Shown: positions 33,433 through 42,049 of the stretch, in pieces | Position numbering within the stretch: the first letter of the stretch is position 1 | Layout: every line of letters starts with the position of its first letter | The notes under the pieces: generated by a model | What the model was told of the DNA's origin: nothing | The model's database searches: none | The model's input: the letters and a program-made list of their open reading frames with translations, nothing else | Position numbers and translations under genes: made by a program | Assembly (NCBI RefSeq): GCF_004135735.1 | Contig: NZ_CP012670.1 | Coordinates: 7,518,501 to 7,582,500 of the forward strand | Reading direction: 5' to 3' | DNA from: Sorangium cellulosum | Lineage (GTDB): Bacteria > Myxococcota_A > Polyangia > Polyangiales > Polyangiaceae | DNA: 64,000 nt

Positions 33433-35958
33433 ATGAGCCCGTGCCCGTCCGAAGACGCCCTCGCCGCCTGGCTCGAGGGCCAGCTCCCGCTCGACGCCGC
33501 GGCGAGCATCCGGGGGCACGTGGACGGCTGCGACGACTGCCGCGCCCTGATCTCGGTCAGCCCGAGCGAGAGCGACATCGACGCGCCGCTGCTCCCGTCC
33601 ACGCGGGAGCGCGTCGACGATCTGGCGCCGCCGTCGTCCTCGGTCCCCTGGGCGCCGCCCGCCGCCTTCGACGACTTCCGCGTGATCCGGCCGCTCGGCC
33701 GCGGGGGCATGGGGCAGGTGTTCCTCGGGCACGACGAGGTCCTCGATCGGCCCGTCGCGCTCAAGTTCGTCTCGGCGGACAAGCCCGATCCGCGGACCAT
33801 CGAGCGGCTGCGCGTCGAGGCCCGCGCGATCGCGCGCCTCCAGCACCCCAACGTCGTCGCCGTCTTCCGGATCGGCGAGGTCCGCGGGCGGCCGTACATC
33901 GCGTACGAGCTCGTCGAGGGCGAGCCGCTCGAGCTGCTCCCCAAGCCGGTCCCGTGGCCGCGCGCGCTGCGCATCGCGCTCGGCCTCGCGCGCGGGCTCG
34001 CCGCGGCACACCGGCGGGGCGTCCTCCACCGCGACATCAAGCCGGCGAACGTGATGCTCGACGCGAACGGCGAGGTGAAGCTGCTCGATTTCGGGCTCGC
34101 CAAGCTCATCGACCAGCCCGGCCCCGCCGGCCCCGACCCGGGCCGGCGCGCGGCGCCGAGGAGCGCCGTCGCGCACCTGGCCCCCGCGAACCTGGCGTCG
34201 TTGACGACCGCCATCCCGACCGAGTCCGGCGCGTTCAGCGCGGTCGAGACCGCCGCCCTGACCGACGGCGGCATGATGATGGGCACGCCGCTCTACCTCG
34301 CGCCGGAGCTCTGGGCCGGGACCGCCGCCACGCCCCACTCGGACGTGTACGCGCTCGGGCTCGTCCTCTACGAGCTGTGCGCGGGCCGGCTGCCCCACGC
34401 GGGCCTCGACGTGCACGCCATCGCGAGCTGGGTGACGGCGCGGGCGCTCCCGCCGCTCCGCTCGCTCTGCCCGGACATGCCCGAGATGCTCGCGGCCATC
34501 ATCGATCGCTGCGTCATGCGCGCGCCGGAGGCGCGCTTCGCCTCGGCCGCGGAGGTGCAGGCCGCGCTCGAGGAGACCGAGGCGCTCTGCCGGGCGTTCC
34601 AGCTCGTGCGCCCCGGCGCGCCGCCCTCCGGGCCCCGGGAGGAGGACGCGGACCTCGTGAGCGCCTCCTTCGCGCGCCTCCTGCCGCGCGCCGAGGAGCT
34701 CGTCGCGCGCTTCTACGAGCGGCTCTTCGCCCGGGAGCCGGCGCTCCGCGCCCTGTTTCCGCCGGACATGCGCGAGCAGCGGCTGAAGCTCGCCGCCACG
34801 CTGCAGCTCGTGATCGACAACCTCCGCGCGCCCGACAAGCTGCTCGAGATGCTCGAGGCGCTCGGGCGCCGGCACGCGGGCTACGGCGTGGCGCCCGAGC
34901 ACTTCGACGCCATGGGCCGCGCGCTGATCGAGGCGCTCGAGGAGCTCGAGGGCGACGCGTGGGGGCCCGCCACCGCGCGGGCCTGGGCGGGCGCTTACGC
35001 GCAGATCGCCGGGGCCATGCGGCGCGGGATCGAGGCCGCGCCGCGGACGACCGGCGCGCCCCGGCCGGCGCCGGGGGCGGGCCGCGCGGCGGAGATCCGC
35101 TTCGCCACGAGCGCCGACGCGAGCCTGGCCTACACGGTCACCGGCGCCGGGCCGATCGACCTGGTGCTGGTGCAGGGGTGGGTGACGCACGCGGAGGCCG
35201 CGTGGGAGCACGCGCTCGTGTCCCGGTTCTTCGCCGAGCTCGGCGCGTGGGCGCGGCTCATCGTGCTCGACCAGCGCGGCACCGGGATGAGCGAGCGCGA
35301 GGGCGCGGGCGCGTCGGCCGAGCAGCAGGCCGAGGATCTGCTCGCGGTCCTCGACGCGGCCGGCGTGGAGCGCGCGGCGCTGCTCGGCGTCGGCGCCGGG
35401 CTCGCGCCGTGCGCGCTGCTCGCGGCGTCGCACCCGGCGCGGGCGCGCGCGCTGATCGCGCTCGGGAGCGCGGCCCAGATGGCGGCCTGGCCGGGGTGCC
35501 TCTTCGGCGTCACCGGCGAGGGCGCCGACGAGGTCGAGCGCGCGCTGCGGAGCGGGTGGGGCGAGCCGCTCTTCCTCGATCGCCTCGCCCCCTCGGCGGC
35601 GCAGGACGGCGCGTTCCGGCGCTTCTGGGCCGCGTACCTGCGCCTCGGCGCGAGCCCCGGCGGCGCGGCGCGCATGCTCCGGGCCCACGCGGCGGTCGAC
35701 CTCCGCCCCGCGCTCGGCCGGGTGAGCGCCCCGGCGCTGGTGCTGCACCGGGCCGGCGATCGGGCGGTGCCCGCCGCGGCCGGCCGCGACCTCGCGGGCC
35801 GCATCCCGGGCGCGCGCCACGTCGAGCTCCCGGGCGAGGATCACCTGCCCTTCGTCGGCGACACGCGGCCGCTGATCGCCGAGCTGCGGGCCTTCCTGGG
35901 CGCGGGCGACGCGGGGAGCCCCGGCCCGGCGCGCGCCACGGAGACGATGAGGAGCTGA
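33433..35958 (+). CDS. Ser/Thr kinase-globin-alpha/beta-hydrolase fusion
   Basis: 841 residues, four modules. Residues 1-40: zinc-finger-like HVDGCDDC segment of the anti-sigma type. About 82-390: Hanks-type kinase with GRGGMG loop, Lys111, HRDIKPAN (199-206), Asp219-Phe-Gly, and GTPLYLAPE (284-292); about 60 low-complexity residues separate DFG from the activation-loop end. About 405-535: a flavohaemoglobin-type globin with Tyr428 (B10), Phe442 (CD1), Gln449 (E7) and proximal His481. About 552-825: an alpha/beta-hydrolase of the type fused to signalling proteins, but its nucleophile elbow reads GVGAG, so the Ser is missing. No membrane segment. Likely a haem-gas-sensing kinase; targets unknown. 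Confidence 0.88.
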   Translation: MSPCPSEDALAAWLEGQLPLDAAASIRGHVDGCDDCRALISVSPSESDIDAPLLPSTRERVDDLAPPSSSVPWAPPAAFDDFRVIRPLGRGGMGQVFLGHDEVLDRPVALKFVSADKPDPRTIERLRVEARAIARLQHPNVVAVFRIGEVRGRPYIAYELVEGEPLELLPKPVPWPRALRIALGLARGLAAAHRRGVLHRDIKPANVMLDANGEVKLLDFGLAKLIDQPGPAGPDPGRRAAPRSAVAHLAPANLASLTTAIPTESGAFSAVETAALTDGGMMMGTPLYLAPELWAGTAATPHSDVYALGLVLYELCAGRLPHAGLDVHAIASWVTARALPPLRSLCPDMPEMLAAIIDRCVMRAPEARFASAAEVQAALEETEALCRAFQLVRPGAPPSGPREEDADLVSASFARLLPRAEELVARFYERLFAREPALRALFPPDMREQRLKLAATLQLVIDNLRAPDKLLEMLEALGRRHAGYGVAPEHFDAMGRALIEALEELEGDAWGPATARAWAGAYAQIAGAMRRGIEAAPRTTGAPRPAPGAGRAAEIRFATSADASLAYTVTGAGPIDLVLVQGWVTHAEAAWEHALVSRFFAELGAWARLIVLDQRGTGMSEREGAGASAEQQAEDLLAVLDAAGVERAALLGVGAGLAPCALLAASHPARARALIALGSAAQMAAWPGCLFGVTGEGADEVERALRSGWGEPLFLDRLAPSAAQDGAFRRFWAAYLRLGASPGGAARMLRAHAAVDLRPALGRVSAPALVLHRAGDRAVPAAAGRDLAGRIPGARHVELPGEDHLPFVGDTRPLIAELRAFLGAGDAGSPGPARATETMRS

Positions 35959-35980
35959 GCGAGCGCGCGTCGCCCTGGCG

Positions 35981-36259
35981 TCAGCCGGGCTTGCGCCCCA
36001 CGAGGATGACGCACGGGTACGCGAAGCGGATCTCGTCCCCGTCGAGCCGCGCGCCGACGCCGAGCGCGTCGACGCCGACGTCGGCGCGGTAGAGCGCGCG
36101 GAGCCGGTCCGCCCCGCCGGGCTCCGGGAAGGACGCCTGGAGCGCGGCCTCGAGCTCCATCTCGAGCTCGTACCGCGTGACCCGCTCGATCTCGAGGCCC
36201 GCCGCGGCGAACAGGGCCAGATCGCCGCCGAGAGGCCATGCCCCGGAAGGACCGCGTCC
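35981..36259 (-). pseudogene. C-terminal remnant of a SAM-dependent methyltransferase
   Basis: An open minus-strand frame of about 92 codons has no start codon and begins after a stop at 36260-36262. Its end reads DGDEIRFAYPCVILVGRKPG, with WPLGGDLALFAAAGLEIERV earlier, which matches the last third of many class I methyltransferases. The AdoMet-binding N-terminal two thirds are gone; the AraC-type gene begins at 36238 on the opposite strand, overlapping the 5' edge. Most likely a deletion remnant. No function expected. Confidence 0.5.
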
Positions 36260-37089
36260 TCACCCCGACCGAGACCGCCGCGCGCCTCGTGCAGCTCGGG
36301 CTCGACCAGGCGAGCGCGCGCGCCTTCGCCTACGAGGACGACCTGCCGCGGGCCGCCCATGCCTGGCACGCGCACGCGCGGCACCAGCTGCTCTATCCCG
36401 TCGCCGGCACGGCGCGCATCGACGTCGCGGACGCGACCTTCCTGCTCCCTCCGCAGCGCGCCGCGCTCATCCCCGCGGGAGAGCGGCACGCGACCTTCCG
36501 TCGTGACGCGTCGATCGTCTCGATCTACTTCGATCCCGCGGCGTTCCCCCACCCGCTCCCGGGGGTCAGGGTGTTCGACGCGCCGGCGCTGCTGCGCGAG
36601 ATGGTGCTCCACGCGCGGCGCTGGACGGTCGCGCGCCGGCCGGACGACGTCACGGCCAACACGTTCTTCTCGGCGATGGCCGATGTGGTCGGGCCGCTCG
36701 TCGATCGCGGCGCCACGTACCGGCTGCCCCGCGGCAGGACGCAGCCCGTGCAGCGGGCGATCGAGTGCGCGCTCCGCGACGTCGCGAGCGCCGACCTCCC
36801 GCGGGCCGCGGCGTTCGCCGGGGCGACCGAGCGGACGCTGAGGCGGCGGTTCCGCGAGGAGACGGGCGTCACGTGGCGCGCCTTCGTCACGCGCGCCCGC
36901 GTGCTCCGGGCGCTGGACCTGCTCTCGATCCCGGGCGCCAGCGTCACGCGGGTCGCGCTCGACGTCGGCTTTCACAACCTCGGGGCGTTCGCCGCCGCGT
37001 TCCGCGCCGTCACCGGGCAGACGCCGAGCGAGTTCCGCAGGGCCGCCCTGCCCTCGCCGGGCGGCGGCGGGCCGCCCGCTGACGGATAG
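36238..37089 (+). CDS. AraC-family transcriptional regulator
   Basis: 283 residues. The N-terminal half is an AraC-type cupin (HAHARHQLLYPVAGTARIDV, LIPAGERHATF). The C-terminal 100 residues hold the paired helix-turn-helix: FAGATERTLRRRFREETG and the signature VALDVGFHNLGAFAAAFRAVTGQ (about 240-262, first part quoted). Ligand unknown. It starts 280 bases after the kinase-globin gene and is followed by a convergent OmpA-family gene. The adjoining methyltransferase remnant may once have been its target. Confidence 0.9.
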   Translation: MPRKDRVLTPTETAARLVQLGLDQASARAFAYEDDLPRAAHAWHAHARHQLLYPVAGTARIDVADATFLLPPQRAALIPAGERHATFRRDASIVSIYFDPAAFPHPLPGVRVFDAPALLREMVLHARRWTVARRPDDVTANTFFSAMADVVGPLVDRGATYRLPRGRTQPVQRAIECALRDVASADLPRAAAFAGATERTLRRRFREETGVTWRAFVTRARVLRALDLLSIPGASVTRVALDVGFHNLGAFAAAFRAVTGQTPSEFRRAALPSPGGGGPPADG

Positions 37090-37222
37090 CCCGGAGATGG
37101 AGAGCTCGGGGATGGATGGCTCGGCGCAGCGCGCCGCCCCGGGGGCGCCGATCCCCGCCCTCGCCGACGGCGCCGCCGGGGCGTCTCTCGCGCGCGCTCG
37201 GGCGCGCCGCGCCGCGGCGTGG

Positions 37223-38104
37223 CTACTGCGCGATCGCCTTGAGGTCGAGCATCTCCTCGACGCTCGGCACCACGATGAGGTCGCAGCGGCGGTTCTTTTG
37301 CCGCCCCTCGTCGGTGTCGTTCGCCGCGACCGGGTCGGTGTCGGCGAAGCCCGCGGCGCTCCAGTGCGCGACGGGCATCGCGCCCCCGCCGCCCCTGGCG
37401 TCGGCCGGGCTGACCAGGAACAGCAGCACCTCGCGCGCGCGCATCAGCGACAGGCCCCAGTTGTCGCCGAACCGGCCGCCCACGAGCGGCTTGTTGTCGG
37501 TGTGGCCGGCGACCTGGTAGTCGCGCTGGAGCAGCGACGCGTCGTTCCGGATGACGTTCGCCACCTTGAAGAGGATCTCCTTGCCCTCCTTCTTGAGCGT
37601 CTCGCGCCCGGAGTCGAAGAGCACGTCGCCCGGCAGCGAGATGACCATGCGGTTGCGCCGGATGTTCACCGCGAGGCCGAGCTTCGTGAGCTCGTCCAGC
37701 TTCTTCCTGAGCGTCTCGAACCGCGCCTTGATTTGCTCCAGCTGGCGCGCCCGGGCCTTGAACTCGGCGAGCGCCTTCTCCCGCTCTTCGAGCGTGGAGC
37801 TCAGCTGCGACACCTGGGTGCTCGTGGCCTGGAGGTTCTCGCTCAGCTTGCTGATGTCGATGCCCGCCGCCTCGAGCTGCCTCGTCAGCTCCGCGACCTT
37901 CGCGCGCTCCGCCTCGAGCTCCTTCTCGGTCTGGGCGAGGCGGCCCTCCGTGGTCTGGTGCTGGCTCTGAAGGCGGTTGTACTTGTCGAGCTGGGCCTTC
38001 CACTCCTCCTCGGAGTAGCCGCACCCCAGCGAGAACGACGCGATCACGGCAGGCAGGAAGGCCGCGAACGCGGATCTGCGACCTTTCAAGACACGAAGGT
38101 GCAT
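37223..38104 (-). CDS. OmpA-family lipoprotein with coiled coil
   Basis: 293 residues from ATG 38104. The lipobox FSLGC puts the lipidated Cys at 28. A long coiled coil follows (about 40-145, rich in Glu/Lys/Leu, for example TEKELEAERAKVAELTRQLE). The OmpA/MotB-type peptidoglycan-binding domain is at about 160-285: QVAGHTDNKPLVGG, then NWGLSLMRAREVL and QKNRRCDLIVV. An outer-membrane lipoprotein tied to peptidoglycan is the natural reading. The gene is alone and convergent with the AraC-type gene. Confidence 0.85.
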   Translation of the reverse strand: MHLRVLKGRRSAFAAFLPAVIASFSLGCGYSEEEWKAQLDKYNRLQSQHQTTEGRLAQTEKELEAERAKVAELTRQLEAAGIDISKLSENLQATSTQVSQLSSTLEEREKALAEFKARARQLEQIKARFETLRKKLDELTKLGLAVNIRRNRMVISLPGDVLFDSGRETLKKEGKEILFKVANVIRNDASLLQRDYQVAGHTDNKPLVGGRFGDNWGLSLMRAREVLLFLVSPADARGGGGAMPVAHWSAAGFADTDPVAANDTDEGRQKNRRCDLIVVPSVEEMLDLKAIAQ

Positions 38105-38367
38105 GAGCACGCTCCTTCACTCGTGGTTGTGAACATGGCCGGAGGCCTTTGGGCTCGTCCCGCGGCCATTCCGGGTCACAGCGGCCGATCGGGCCGCGCG
38201 GGGACGTACCCTAGCGAGGTCGCGCGCGGTGTAAAAGCCCCCATCGCCCCATCGAGCCCGCGCCGCGAGCGCGGTCGACGCAGGGAAGAACGAGGGGAGG
38301 CGCGCCGCGCGCAGGTCGAAAACCCCTCGCGCGCGAGCCGGGCGCCGGGCATCCTGATCCTGCAGAC

Positions 38368-39204
38368 GTGGGGTCGGCATGGACGTGGCTGCTCGAGTGG
38401 TGCGCCGAGGCCCTCGGCGCGACGGACGGGCCTGCCGGCTGCCCCGAGGCCGGCGCGCGGCGGCGGCGCCGGTCGCTGTTCTTCCTCGCGCTCTCGCTGC
38501 TCATCGTGGCGAGCTTCTTCCTCGGCGAGCTCTGGGGCCTGAAGGGGCTGCTCCCCTCGGTCGCGCTCTTCCTGCTCGCGGTCCAGGCGACGCGCGCCGT
38601 GCTCGACGCGCGCGCGGCGGTGTGGCGCGCCGCCGCCCTCGACCTCGACGACCCCGCGCAGCGGCCGCCCGAGGGCGCGGATCCGTGGTTCGCGCCGCCG
38701 ACGGCGAGGGTCCTGCGCGCGCTCGCCGCCGTGATCGACGCCGCGCGCCGCGAGCGCTACGCGATCGCGCTGGAGCGGCTCACGCACGTCGAGCGGGCCG
38801 CGCTCCGGCCCGACGAGGCGCGGCTGCTCGACGCCGCGCGGGCGCTGCTCTCCCTCGGCCTCGGCGACCCGGCGCGCGCGGCGCAGCAGGCGATCCTCGC
38901 GCTGCCGACGGGGATCGACGCCATCGACGCGCGGCTCGGCCGCGTGGTGCTCGCCGACGCCTGGCGGTCCCCCGCGCGGCTCGAGGCGATCGAGCGCGCG
39001 TGGCGGCGCGAGCTCCGCGGCGGCGCGACGTCCGAGGCGCTGTCGCGCCTCCTTTCCCTGTCGCGGCTGCGCTTCCTCCCGGACGCGCTCGAGGCGCTCG
39101 ACGCGGCCGAGGCGCGCGCGCTGTCGGCGGAGGCGTGGGCGATCGGCGAAGAGGAGCTCGCCGCGGCGCTCGAGGCGCGCGCGCGGCCGGGCATCTACCG
39201 CTGA
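38368..39204 (+). CDS. Hypothetical membrane protein
   Basis: 278 residues from GTG 38368; no better in-frame start is nearby. Two hydrophobic segments (LFFLALSLLIVASFFLG and LLPSVALFLLAVQ) follow a basic RRRRR stretch, then a mostly helical cytosolic region with TPR-like periodicity (AIALERLTHVERAALRPDEA, DPARAAQQAILALP). No known family is recognised. It is convergent with the lipoprotein gene at 39212, ending 8 bases from it. Confidence 0.65.
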   Translation: MGSAWTWLLEWCAEALGATDGPAGCPEAGARRRRRSLFFLALSLLIVASFFLGELWGLKGLLPSVALFLLAVQATRAVLDARAAVWRAAALDLDDPAQRPPEGADPWFAPPTARVLRALAAVIDAARRERYAIALERLTHVERAALRPDEARLLDAARALLSLGLGDPARAAQQAILALPTGIDAIDARLGRVVLADAWRSPARLEAIERAWRRELRGGATSEALSRLLSLSRLRFLPDALEALDAAEARALSAEAWAIGEEELAAALEARARPGIYR

Positions 39205-39211
39205 GCGGCGC

Positions 39212-39859
39212 TCAGGGCACGGGCTCGCGCGGCACGGCGGGCGCGACCTCGCGCTCCAGGCGGAGGCCGCCGAGCGAGATCTCGACCACCGCGGCGAGCC
39301 GCTCGGCCACGAGCCGCTCGGCCGAGGCCCCCTGGGCGCGCGTCCCGGCGACGAAGGCGACGCAGCGCCGGCCGGAGCCCCCGAACGCGAGCGCGAAGCC
39401 CTGGATCGGCGCGCCGGGCGGGGCCTCCACGACGCCGATCTGCACGACGGTGTCGAAGCCCTCGGGCGCGTCGACGCGGCGCTCGACCGCGGTGAGGCTC
39501 GGGTCGGGGCGCGGCAGATCGCGCCAGAGCCGCGCGCGCGCCTCGCACGCGGCCCGGCTCGCGCGGCCGTCCTCCCGCCAGGTGCGCACGAGCAGCGAGG
39601 TCGACGACGCGGCGTGGGTCGCGACGAGCCAGGGGCCCTGGCCGTCCTCGACGCGGAAGCCGCGGGCGTCGGGCAGCGGGAGCCGGAGATCGAAGCGCTC
39701 GGAGCGGTACTCGCCGAGCTGGCCGTCGCCGAGGTCGGGCGGCGGCGGGGGCGGCGCGGACCTCGGCGGGGGCGGAGGCGGCGCCGCCGGGGCCGGCGCG
39801 CACGCGGGCGCGAGCAGGAGCGCCGCGGCGAGCGGGGGGACCAGCGCGGCGCGCCTCAT
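39212..39859 (-). CDS. Pro-rich lipoprotein, hypothetical
   Basis: 215 residues. Signal peptide LAAALLLAPAC places the lipidated Cys at 20. A run of Pro/Ala (about 21-42) leads to a compact domain with strands such as SERFDLRLPLPDARGF and STSLLVRTWRED. No catalytic motif is seen. It is the third gene of an operon after the Smr protein, with a 4-base ATGA overlap, so it is translated together with it, which is unusual for a cytosolic nuclease partner. Confidence 0.7.
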   Translation of the reverse strand: MRRAALVPPLAAALLLAPACAPAPAAPPPPPPRSAPPPPPPDLGDGQLGEYRSERFDLRLPLPDARGFRVEDGQGPWLVATHAASSTSLLVRTWREDGRASRAACEARARLWRDLPRPDPSLTAVERRVDAPEGFDTVVQIGVVEAPPGAPIQGFALAFGGSGRRCVAFVAGTRAQGASAERLVAERLAAVVEISLGGLRLEREVAPAVPREPVP

Positions 39860-40701
39860 CGCGCGAGCAGCACGAGCACGGCGCCGGCGCCCCCCTCGGT
39901 GTCCGGGGCCGTGGCGAACGCGGCGACGTGGCGCGCGACGCGGCCCTGGCTGAGCCAGGCGGCGATCTCGCCGCGGAGCACGGCGTAGCCGCCGGGCGAG
40001 TGGCGGCCCTTGCCGTGGACGATGGCGACGACGCGGTCGCCGTCGCGCTGGCGCTTCCCGACGAACGCCTCGACGGCGTCGCGCGCCGCCTCGAGCCGCA
40101 GGCCGTGCAGATCGAGCGTGCCGTCGATGGCGTAGCGGGCGCGGCGGAGCCGCCTGAGCTCGCGCGGGTCGACGTCGAGCCGCCGGCCCTCGATGCGCTC
40201 GCCGTCGTCCGTGGTCTCGAACTTGATCCCCTCGACGACGAGCGAGCGCATGCGCGAGCGCGCATCCTCGTCCGGATCGAGCGCGGGCGCCGGCTGCGCG
40301 GCCCGCTCGACGCGGCTCGCGGTGGCCGGGATCCGGTTCACGCGGTCCTCGAGCACGCGGACGCCGGCCATGTAGATGGCGAAGGTCTCGGGGTCGACGG
40401 GGCGCGGGGCCGCGAGCTCGCCGCCCGCGCGCGCCGCCGGGCCCGCGCTCGCGGGCGCCTTCGCCCTGGGCTGCGCGCCGGGCGCGGCGGCCGGCGCGCT
40501 GGCCGCGCCGGGCTTCGGCTGCGCGCCGGGCGCGGCGGCCGGCGCGCTGGCCGCGCCGGGCTTCGACTTCGCCTTGGCGACCTGCCGGAGCGCAGAGAAC
40601 GGCTGGTAGAACGCCTCACTCGCCTTCCGCGCCGCCTTGGTGGCTCGCGCCGGCCTGGCCGCCGATCTCGGATCTGTCTCGCGCTTCGCGCCCTTCGCCA
40701 T
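39856..40701 (-). CDS. Smr-domain protein
   Basis: 281 residues from ATG 40701. The C-terminal Smr domain has LDLHGLRLEAARDAVE and the VVAIVHGKGRHSPGG loop, hallmarks of MutS2/Smr-type nicking endonucleases and of ribosome-rescue nucleases. The first half is basic and low-complexity, with two copies of a 16-residue Ala/Pro repeat encoded by an exact 48-bp duplication (40469-40564). The start region overlaps the upstream gene by 86 bases; TTG 40737 is an alternative. Second gene of a three-gene unit. Confidence 0.85.
   Translation of the reverse strand: MAKGAKRETDPRSAARPARATKAARKASEAFYQPFSALRQVAKAKSKPGAASAPAAAPGAQPKPGAASAPAAAPGAQPRAKAPASAGPAARAGGELAAPRPVDPETFAIYMAGVRVLEDRVNRIPATASRVERAAQPAPALDPDEDARSRMRSLVVEGIKFETTDDGERIEGRRLDVDPRELRRLRRARYAIDGTLDLHGLRLEAARDAVEAFVGKRQRDGDRVVAIVHGKGRHSPGGYAVLRGEIAAWLSQGRVARHVAAFATAPDTEGGAGAVLVLLAR
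40469..40564. repeat. Two exact 48-bp copies inside the Smr gene
   Basis: Copies at 40469-40516 and 40517-40564, each encoding the Ala/Pro-rich 16-residue unit that includes KPGAASAP. In-frame duplication, so a length-variable linker is expected. Confidence 0.85.
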
Positions 40702-40990
40702 CCCCCAGAACATCGCGCGCGAGGCCGCGGAGCGCAAACCGGACGGACTCGATGCCGGCGAGCTGCCCGTCCTCGAACTGCCAGTCGGGGTCGTCGAGGT
40801 CGGGGAAGTCGTGCGGGTTGCGGATGTCCTCGGCCGTGAGCGTGGGGAGGAGGCGCCGGGCGAGGTCGATGACCTTGGCCCGCTGCGCCTCTTCCATGGC
40901 CGAGAGGAGCTCGAAGATGCGGTGGAAGAGCTCGGCGGGGGACGGGGGAGCTCCCGGGGCGCCGGGGCTTTCGCGGTCGGGAGAGCGCAT
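40616..40990 (-). CDS. Hypothetical protein
   Basis: 124 residues. The conserved-looking core is AELFHRIFELLSAMEEAQRA followed by DLARRLLPTLTAEDIRNPHDF and an acidic DFPDLDDPDWQFEDGQ segment; the last 30 residues are Gly/Arg-rich and overlap the start of the Smr gene. No known domain is recognised. First gene of the operon with the Smr protein and the lipoprotein. Confidence 0.6.
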   Translation of the reverse strand: MRSPDRESPGAPGAPPSPAELFHRIFELLSAMEEAQRAKVIDLARRLLPTLTAEDIRNPHDFPDLDDPDWQFEDGQLAGIESVRFALRGLARDVLGDGEGREARDRSEIGGQAGASHQGGAEGE

Positions 40991-41059
40991 CGGGCGCAGG
41001 ATACTTCATCGGACCGAGGCCGCCGCGGCCGCGCGCGGGTGGTGGGGCGCCTGGGGGTG

Positions 41060-42049
41060 TCACCCGCCCGGGACCCCCGGGAGGTCGGTCCGCGCCGCCG
41101 GGCGCGACGGCGAGGGAGCGCGGGCGTCCGCCGGCACCCCGAAGGCGGCGAGGGTGAAGACGGGCATGAGGGCGCCGAACACGCCGAGCCCCATGAACGC
41201 CGCGATCCCGAGGTGCAGGAGGGCCGTGGCCACGATGACGGCGCGCCGGGTGAGCCGCGGCCAGATCAGGAACGCATACCCGATCTCCACGGCGAGCACG
41301 GTCCACCCCGCGGCCTGCGCGATGAACGGGTGCCAGGCCAGCCAGGAGAAGTCGAGCTGGCGATACTCCGGGAGCATGAGCGAGCGCCAGATCGCCTCGC
41401 CGTTCCACCACGACGCGCCCCTCGCCTTCTCCAGCCCGCTCGCCAGGTAGGCGATGCAGAGGTGCAGCTGGACGACCCTGAGCCCGAGCCGCGCCGCCGA
41501 CGTCGGCTCGCCGGGCGCGCGGCCCGGGTCGCGCGCCCGGCGCCATCGATCGAGGGACAGCGTGGCGCCCGCGGGGACCCAGATGAGATAGAAAAGAAAG
41601 ATGTTGGCGAAGAGGTCCGCCCCGTAAAGGGTGGTGTCCGCCGTCACCATCAGCATCCTGTGGGTGCTCCACGAGAGCAGGGCGGCGGCCCTCGTCCAGA
41701 GCCCGCAGAGCAGCGCGACCAGGGAGAGCGCGTAGAGGGCTCCGGTGCCCACGAGGACCGATGCCTCGTCGATCCCGAGCGGGGCGAGCCGGTCGGCCAT
41801 CCAGCCGATGCCTGGCAGGGCGAGCCGGCCGAACGCCTCGCGCAGCGGGCCCTGGAGGATGCCCTGTCGACCGTAGAGCTCGAGGAACGCGGGCGCGATG
41901 AGCGCGGCCTGGACGAGGAGCACGGTCGCGAGCCCGATGCGGAGCGCCGCGAGGGGCGCCGGGGACGCCGGGGCGAGCGCGAAGCGCTCGATGAGCGAGC
42001 CGACGCGCGAGGGCCTCGCCCCGCGGGAGACGCCGCGCGACCCGCTCAC
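41060..42049 (-). CDS. HTTM-domain membrane protein (gamma-carboxylase-like)
   Basis: 329 residues from GTG 42049, which overlaps the upstream stop by 4 bases (GTGA). Multiple hydrophobic segments carry HTTM/vitamin-K-carboxylase-like features: LRIGLATVLLVQAALIAPAF, TADTTLYGADLFANIFLF, LDRWRRARDPG, and VQLHLCIAYLASGLEKARG with WWNGEAIWRSL. Bacterial HTTM proteins are mostly uncharacterised. No gamma-carboxylation substrate can be named. Coupled to a single-span partner gene just upstream. Confidence 0.85.
   Translation of the reverse strand: MSGSRGVSRGARPSRVGSLIERFALAPASPAPLAALRIGLATVLLVQAALIAPAFLELYGRQGILQGPLREAFGRLALPGIGWMADRLAPLGIDEASVLVGTGALYALSLVALLCGLWTRAAALLSWSTHRMLMVTADTTLYGADLFANIFLFYLIWVPAGATLSLDRWRRARDPGRAPGEPTSAARLGLRVVQLHLCIAYLASGLEKARGASWWNGEAIWRSLMLPEYRQLDFSWLAWHPFIAQAAGWTVLAVEIGYAFLIWPRLTRRAVIVATALLHLGIAAFMGLGVFGALMPVFTLAAFGVPADARAPSPSRPAARTDLPGVPGG

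Noticed and set aside
36238..36262. Intact minus-strand gene from 36263 to 35841
   Set aside because: The frame with a GTG start has an Arg/Gly-rich translation; the methyltransferase-like frame is a different one and has no start.
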